Origin: Rhodocyclaceae bacterium
GTDB lineage: Bacteria; Pseudomonadota; Gammaproteobacteria; Burkholderiales; Rhodocyclaceae
Assembly: GCA_008080565.1 (NCBI GenBank)
Contig: VIKE01000001.1
Span: 1-64,000 of the forward strand
Direction of reading: 5' to 3'
DNA: 64,000 nt
Shown here: piece after piece, positions 59,639 to 64,000 of the stretch
Position numbering within the stretch: position 1 is the stretch's first letter
Layout: every line of letters starts with the position of its first letter
Program-made: the position numbers and the translations under genes
Notes under the pieces: generated by a model
Told to the model about the DNA's origin: nothing
The model's database searches: none
The model's input: only the letters and a program-made list of their open reading frames with translations

Positions 59639-60262
59639 ATGTCGATTCATGCCCAACTCCTCGCCATGCTGCTTTTCAGCTTGATGCCTATCGCACACGC
59701 TGAAGAACTCGGTGTCGTCGGGCCGACCTACGATATTGCCGAAGCGGATCTGCTGGAAGTCATCCAGTCACGACTCGGTCGGATGGAAAAATCCGGCGAT
59801 CTTGCCCGGAAGCAAGGCGAATATCGCGATCGCGTAGTCGGAGCTATCGAGAAGCCAAAGCCTGTCCCCGGTATTAAGGCGACAGCGGCCAAACGCACTT
59901 ATTTCATCGACCCGACATGGACGCTGGATCGGGACATCCGTGGTGCCGATGGCGCGCTTCTGTTCGCGCGCGGACTGAAGGTGAATCCACTAGATCATGT
60001 ATCTCTTCGCGAAAAGCTCGTCTTCTTTGATGGCAGGGATAGACGGCAGGTCTCCTTCGCCCGGCAGCTGTTGCGGAATCAAGATCGAGCAGTAAAGCCG
60101 ATTTTGGTCGCCGGCGAGCCATTGAATCTCATGCGTGACTGGAAACGCCGGGTTTTCTATGACCAGGGCGGGACACTGGTTCGCCGCCTGGGCATTCATC
60201 AGGTGCCAGCCGTCGTGACTCAAGACGGGAAGAGGTTAAGGGTCGATGAAGTCCTTCCGTGA
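59639..60262 (+). CDS. traW: Pilus assembly protein TraW
   Basis: A 207-residue periplasmic TraW: signal peptide (LLAMLLFSLMPIAHA), GVVGPTYDIAEADLLEVI, a YFIDPTWTLDRDI segment, and the C-terminal GTLVRRLGIHQVPAVVTQDG. It acts with TraU, TrbC and others in pilus assembly. No ribosome site precedes ATG 59639, which fits the leaderless promoter of copy D. The end overlaps traU by 17 bp. Confidence 0.86.
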   Translation: MSIHAQLLAMLLFSLMPIAHAEELGVVGPTYDIAEADLLEVIQSRLGRMEKSGDLARKQGEYRDRVVGAIEKPKPVPGIKATAAKRTYFIDPTWTLDRDIRGADGALLFARGLKVNPLDHVSLREKLVFFDGRDRRQVSFARQLLRNQDRAVKPILVAGEPLNLMRDWKRRVFYDQGGTLVRRLGIHQVPAVVTQDGKRLRVDEVLP

Positions 60263-61262
60263 ATTCGCGCGCATCCTCGTACTCGCCATTGCCGCTGGAG
60301 GGTCATCGCTGCCAGCGTATGCAACGGCGACCTGTAGCGGCCGGTTTGCGAACCCGATCACGGATATCTGCTGGAGTTGCATGCTCCCCATCCGGTTCGG
60401 TGGCCATGACCTGGTATCCATGGGGCAGGAAGACACACCCAACCCTGGCGGCTCCCCAGTTTGCATGTGCCCGTCGCAATTGCGGGTGGGGTTCAAGGTC
60501 AGCTTCTGGGAACCGGTTCGTCGCGTGGATGTCGTGCGTCGGCCGTTTTGCATGACCAGTCTCGGCGGCGTTGAACTGAACCCCGGGTTTGATGCGCCGC
60601 GAGGTTCGCGCTTCAGCCAGGACAGCACCTCGACCTCGTCCTTCTATCAGGTGCATTGGTATGTCGACCCAATCATCTTCTGGCTGGAAGCCATCTTCGA
60701 CAATGCCTGTCTGGAGCAGAGTTCCTTCGATGTGGCCTACCTCACCGAACTCGATCCAATGTGGCACGACGATGAACTGACGTTCATTTTTAATCCAGAT
60801 GTCGCTCTGTTCGGCAATCTGCCGGCCCGTGCTGCCTGTGCTGCGGATTGTGTTGCGGCAACAGTGGGGTTCCCACTGAACACCTTGTTCTGGTGCGCGG
60901 GATGCCAAGGAAGCCTCTATCCACTTAACGGAAACGTGCAAGCACATATTGGCGGTGTCCAGGCATCTAGTCTGGAGATGACCCGCCTGATTGCGAAGAT
61001 GCATCGCGAGGGGCTGATGTGGGCGGCATCCGGCGAGGACGGGCTCTGTGGCTATTACCCGCAGCCGATCATGGACAAGACCGGCTACAAGTACCAGATG
61101 CTGTACCCGATCCCGCAGACGGCGAAGATCGCTGGCAAATGTTGCCAGCCTCTGGGGCGATCGACGGTCCTTTGGGGGGCAGGCAAGGAATACCCTTTTG
61201 AAGGCGAGGACTTCGCCTACATGGTTTTTCGAAAACGCAACTGCTGCCAAGGGGCCTTTTGA
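60246..61262 (+). CDS. traU: Mating-pair protein TraU
   Basis: A 338-residue TraU: signal peptide ending in LPAYATA, then the family's cysteine-rich body (CSGRFANPITDICWSCMLPI, CMCPSQLRVGFKVSFWEPVR, FWCAGCQGSLYPLNG). Around 16 cysteines probably form disulfides with help from the element's DsbC. TraU is required for DNA transfer. Followed after 4 nt by trbC. Confidence 0.9.
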   Translation: MKSFREFARILVLAIAAGGSSLPAYATATCSGRFANPITDICWSCMLPIRFGGHDLVSMGQEDTPNPGGSPVCMCPSQLRVGFKVSFWEPVRRVDVVRRPFCMTSLGGVELNPGFDAPRGSRFSQDSTSTSSFYQVHWYVDPIIFWLEAIFDNACLEQSSFDVAYLTELDPMWHDDELTFIFNPDVALFGNLPARAACAADCVAATVGFPLNTLFWCAGCQGSLYPLNGNVQAHIGGVQASSLEMTRLIAKMHREGLMWAASGEDGLCGYYPQPIMDKTGYKYQMLYPIPQTAKIAGKCCQPLGRSTVLWGAGKEYPFEGEDFAYMVFRKRNCCQGAF

Positions 61263-61266
61263 AACC

Positions 61267-61968
61267 ATGAATCAATATCCATGCGGCGTACTCATCGCAG
61301 CTTCAATTGCGTGTTCAGTGTCGAGCATTGCATGGGCGCAGGCTGTGCTGCCAAGCGATGGCGACATGCGCGTGGCGCGGCAACGCATGGAGGAGGCTCT
61401 TAAGGGGATGGGGCCGGCAAGAATAGCGAATCCGTTGTCTGTGCCGAAAACTGACGCATTACCGAAGCCAGTAGCTAAGAGTCCGGACATTTCCCAGATC
61501 GCAGAGTCCTATCGCCATGCGTCTTCGCCCAGGTCAGAAATCCCATCTGACATCCCTGAGCTGATGGTCTTCGTCTCGTTCTCGATGCCGAAGGAAGCGC
61601 TTGAGCGAATCGTCGCCCAGTCGGAAAAGTCGGGCGCCGTCCTCGTCCTTCGCGGTCTCAAAGGCAACTCCCTGAGCCGAATGGGGGAGGAACTGGCCGC
61701 CTTGGTCGGGAAGAGAAATGTCACAGCCATTATTCATCCCCCAGCCTTCAAACAGTTCAAGGTGGCTCAAGTACCGGCGTTGGTAATCGCCCGGTCCGGG
61801 CAAGCGACCAAGATTGGTGAGGACGGATGCGCTGCTCCGGCAAGCTATATCAAGGTTGATGGCGACGTTGGTCAAGACTACGCCCTTGATCTCATTGAAC
61901 GCCAAGCACCGAACTGGGCAGAAGCGGCAAGGCGCTATGCCGCAAGATTGGCTGGGCCTCGTCCGTGA
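61267..61968 (+). CDS. trbC: Pilus assembly protein TrbC
   Basis: A 233-residue F-type TrbC: signal peptide (LIAASIACSVSSIAWAQA) and a thioredoxin-like fold without the active-site cysteines (LMVFVSFSMPKEALERIV, VLRGLKGNS, QVPALVIA). It acts with TraW in pilus assembly. The start ATG 61267 lies 4 nt behind traU. The traN GTG overlaps its stop. Confidence 0.85.
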   Translation: MNQYPCGVLIAASIACSVSSIAWAQAVLPSDGDMRVARQRMEEALKGMGPARIANPLSVPKTDALPKPVAKSPDISQIAESYRHASSPRSEIPSDIPELMVFVSFSMPKEALERIVAQSEKSGAVLVLRGLKGNSLSRMGEELAALVGKRNVTAIIHPPAFKQFKVAQVPALVIARSGQATKIGEDGCAAPASYIKVDGDVGQDYALDLIERQAPNWAEAARRYAARLAGPRP

Positions 61969-63164
61969 GGTACCTATTTGTCTGGTGCATGGTTTTCATG
62001 GCGACCGCGACCAACGCGGTAGCACAGGGCTACGACGCAGGTACGGCATTCACTGATGGCAGGGCGCTTGGATCAGGCTCGATCAATGGTGCCTTTCAGG
62101 GAATCGGTAGCGGGAATGCCGCGTCCATGGTTCCAGGTTACGGGCAGAGCGCCACGCAAACTCAGTTGTTCCAAGGCGGGCAGGGGCAGCTATCTGGACC
62201 CGGTGTCACAAAGGTTACGGACTGCGCTAGCCAAGTGCCGGATGCCGACGCCTATCGGCGGCAGGAGTGTGATGCAGTGAATTTTGTGGCGCGCAACCCG
62301 AGCGTGAGGCCAGCCTTCTCGATTGATCGTGCCACCGATCCTCTGATCGGTCGTGCCAATTCCATCGCCAGCAACCCAACCCTGCAGGTCACTGGCGTCA
62401 ATATCGGGGCAACTACGGAGCAGTGCCGTGTGGTGACGGAGACCACGCCGGCGACGTTTTCGACAGAGGTCTGTACCGAGTACCGGCCCGTGAGCAGTAA
62501 TTTCTGTTCGACTGCCCGCCAGATCGCCGTCGATCAACATCATCTGTACCAATGTGTCGAGCAGATGCAAACGCTCAGCAATGCCACCTGCTACATCGGT
62601 CGGCAGATTGCGGTGAACACCAGCTACAACTATCAATGCAACCAGACGGTGCAGGGATATGAAACGTTGAGCTGTCGGCGCGGAGTCTCGGCCACAGTCG
62701 GGTTTGGCCAATGCACGCCCGGCGCCTGGCTGGGAAGGGCCGCGTTCATGGATTGCAGCTGGTGCGTAGACCCGTACATGGCCATGAACATCTTCTGCGG
62801 AAGCGATGGCCGGTCGTATGTGGTGGAACCTTACCGATCCTACGATGGTGTGAATCGCTACGATTACAACTGGATCGGCTATCCATGGGACGGGAGTTAC
62901 GGCCGGTTCCCGGTTGCGGTGGCTCCAGGGCAGTCGGTTACCGACTATTACGTCAGCAACCTCGGGTTCGGCTGCAATCTCTATGTGTATTTCAGCGTCA
63001 GCTGCAGCTCAACGACCTGCACGCCTTCAATGCGTAATGTCAGCTCTGGGTGCAATTCCTCAGGAGGAACTGGCACTGGGGCGCCACTCCAATTGCCGAT
63101 GTCAAAAACCGTCAGCAGTTGGACATCCAATGAGTGCGCCACTCTGCAGCAGCGGGCACGGTAA
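61965..63164 (+). CDS. traN: TraN-like adhesin, first part
   Basis: A 399-residue secreted cysteine-rich protein from a GTG that overlaps the trbC stop. After a signal peptide (FVWCMVFMATATNAVA) come a glycine-rich stretch and the TraN core with regularly spaced cysteines (CRVVTETTPATFSTEVCTEY, CVEQMQTLSNATC, QCNQTVQGYETLSC). TraN of F has 602 residues and that of SXT about 900; this protein stops early and a second cysteine-rich ORF with its own signal peptide follows at once. I infer that the TraN function is split over two genes. Confidence 0.72.
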   Translation: MRYLFVWCMVFMATATNAVAQGYDAGTAFTDGRALGSGSINGAFQGIGSGNAASMVPGYGQSATQTQLFQGGQGQLSGPGVTKVTDCASQVPDADAYRRQECDAVNFVARNPSVRPAFSIDRATDPLIGRANSIASNPTLQVTGVNIGATTEQCRVVTETTPATFSTEVCTEYRPVSSNFCSTARQIAVDQHHLYQCVEQMQTLSNATCYIGRQIAVNTSYNYQCNQTVQGYETLSCRRGVSATVGFGQCTPGAWLGRAAFMDCSWCVDPYMAMNIFCGSDGRSYVVEPYRSYDGVNRYDYNWIGYPWDGSYGRFPVAVAPGQSVTDYYVSNLGFGCNLYVYFSVSCSSTTCTPSMRNVSSGCNSSGGTGTGAPLQLPMSKTVSSWTSNECATLQQRAR

Positions 63165-64000
63165 TGAGGACACTGACGTTTTTGGCTCTTCTTCTCATGG
63201 CTTTCGTGAGCCAGGCGGTTGCCGGCGATTGTCGACTGGAAAGTTCGACCTGCGTTGATAGCACCCCAAGCAAGACGATATCCGGTGTTGTCGTGACATT
63301 GGCCGACGTAGGCGGCTGTTGGGAGCTCCAGGATAACTACACCTGCATCAAACCCGATTCGATTGATTACTGTTCGGCACTGACAGCAGCTGGCTGCGGA
63401 CAAACCAGCTCGACCTGTAGCGATACCGCTTTCAATGGGACCTGCAATACGTACACGAAGACATTTAGGTGTGGCTCCAGCCAGGGAACCCCCACCAACA
63501 CGGTCCGCTTGGATAACACCTACACGCTGGCGACGGATACCGCGAATACGAGCCAGTGCAGCAGCTATGCTCAAAATTCCCGCTGTCGCCTGGCGGCGCA
63601 TACCTGTGTCGATTCGACGTCATGCAAGGCCGATCCCAGCGGGGCGACGGTGTGTCTGGCCGGTGTGACGCCGCCAGCGGGTGGACTCAACTCTACGGCT
63701 ACATGCTGGCGCTATCAGGATGACTATTCCTGCATTGCCGAGAATCACATCGACTATTGCGCGGCCATCAAAGCAACCGAAGGGTGTGCGCTGGTCAGTT
63801 CGACCTGCGACAGCACGGCATTCGACGGGTCATGCAACCAATATACCCGACGGTATCAATGCACCAACGTTACGGCCTCGACGAGCACCCCGACGGTGGT
63901 TGAACTGAATACATCCTACACCATCACGTCGAACACACTGGATACCAGTCAGTGCTCCTCATTCGCGCAAAGCACCAATTGCGTCCACGCAGCGACGACC
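63164..64000 (+). CDS. Cysteine-rich repeat protein, TraN-like second part (runs off the window)
   Basis: At least 279 residues, with no stop before the window edge. ATG 63164 overlaps the preceding TAA by one base. A signal peptide (TLTFLALLLMAFVSQAVA) is followed by two near-complete tandem cysteine-rich repeats of roughly 120-130 residues; compare CWELQDNYTCIKPDSIDYC with CWRYQDDYSCIAENHIDYC, FNGTCNTYTKTFRC with FDGSCNQYTRRYQC, and SQCSSYAQNSRC with SQCSSFAQSTNC. A third repeat begins at the edge. The pattern is that of TraN-type surface proteins that bind recipient outer-membrane porins. The full repeat number is not visible. Confidence 0.72.
   Translation, partial: MRTLTFLALLLMAFVSQAVAGDCRLESSTCVDSTPSKTISGVVVTLADVGGCWELQDNYTCIKPDSIDYCSALTAAGCGQTSSTCSDTAFNGTCNTYTKTFRCGSSQGTPTNTVRLDNTYTLATDTANTSQCSSYAQNSRCRLAAHTCVDSTSCKADPSGATVCLAGVTPPAGGLNSTATCWRYQDDYSCIAENHIDYCAAIKATEGCALVSSTCDSTAFDGSCNQYTRRYQCTNVTASTSTPTVVELNTSYTITSNTLDTSQCSSFAQSTNCVHAATT

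Noticed and set aside
60303-61268. Minus-strand open frame of 321 codons opposite traU
   Set aside because: Shadow of a cysteine-rich recognised gene.
1-64000. CRISPR arrays, tRNA or rRNA genes, insertion sequences
   Set aside because: No regularly spaced repeats with spacers, no cloverleaf sequence I could recognise and no transposase or integrase gene were seen.

Overview
The window is moderately GC-rich, tightly packed DNA from a Gram-negative bacterium. The F-type conjugation genes, lipoproteins and pilus proteins point to Pseudomonadota. The style of the accessory genes suggests a betaproteobacterium, but that is inference and no species marker is present. It is a large conjugative element: a relaxase of the MobH (TraI_2) family, an F-type (MPF_F) mating apparatus, a RepA-type replication protein beside iteron-like repeats, and an actin-type (ParM/StbA) partition pair. 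No integrase, attachment site, tRNA or CRISPR array is visible, so a plasmid and a plasmid-like ICE both remain possible.

Layout. (1) 1-10366: the 3' part of a BREX type 3-like locus (methylase fragment, SNF2 helicase, PglZ, BrxA-like protein) running straight into mcrB-mcrC. (2) 10361-12862: a divergent parM/stbB-like pair and a MobI-like gene around a region with inverted repeats. (3) 12869-28202: nucleic-acid and nucleotide enzymes (secreted SNase-type nuclease, an AddB/AddA-like helicase-nuclease, cytosolic 5'-nucleotidase, CoiA-like protein, HD phosphohydrolase, nucleoside deoxyribosyltransferase) and a WYL regulator, with a Gabija-like pair inserted. (4) 28218-30974: a HelD/UvrD-type helicase. 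(5) 31267-32667: repA with a coupled leader ORF and an iteron/DnaA-box origin. (6) 32892-51102: traD, DUF4400, a WYL-box metallopeptidase, then lytic transglycosylase, OmpA-like, traA-L-E-K-B-dsbC-V-C-trbI-F-H-G. (7) 51180-54615: an HTH gene and an ABC three-component defence-type operon inserted after traG. (8) 54777-64000: pilin-peptidase-like gene, traI, a zincin, traW, traU, trbC, traN and a repeat-rich cysteine protein that runs off the end.

Two regulatory codes can be read directly. First, a 27-bp inverted repeat (11-bp arms GAAATGNGNCC-like and GGNCGCATTTC-like around 5 bp) occurs six times. It lies ahead of mobI, repA, the traD operon, the slt-tra operon, the traF peptidase/traI operon and the traW operon. 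Every copy has a -10-like hexamer starting exactly 27 nt after its last base. In five of six an ATG follows 12-14 nt after the hexamer start, which predicts leaderless transcripts. Second, a 17-bp palindrome (GGCTCATCTGGTGAGCT-like) occurs four times. Each copy has a -10-like hexamer starting 11 nt after it. These lie ahead of the SNase operon, the AddB/AddA/nucleotidase/CoiA operon, the divergent HD/WYL-regulator pair and a metallopeptidase. I infer that the WYL protein controls this second set as one programme of nucleic-acid breakdown and nucleotide turnover, and that an activator outside the window (or not recognised here) controls the first set.
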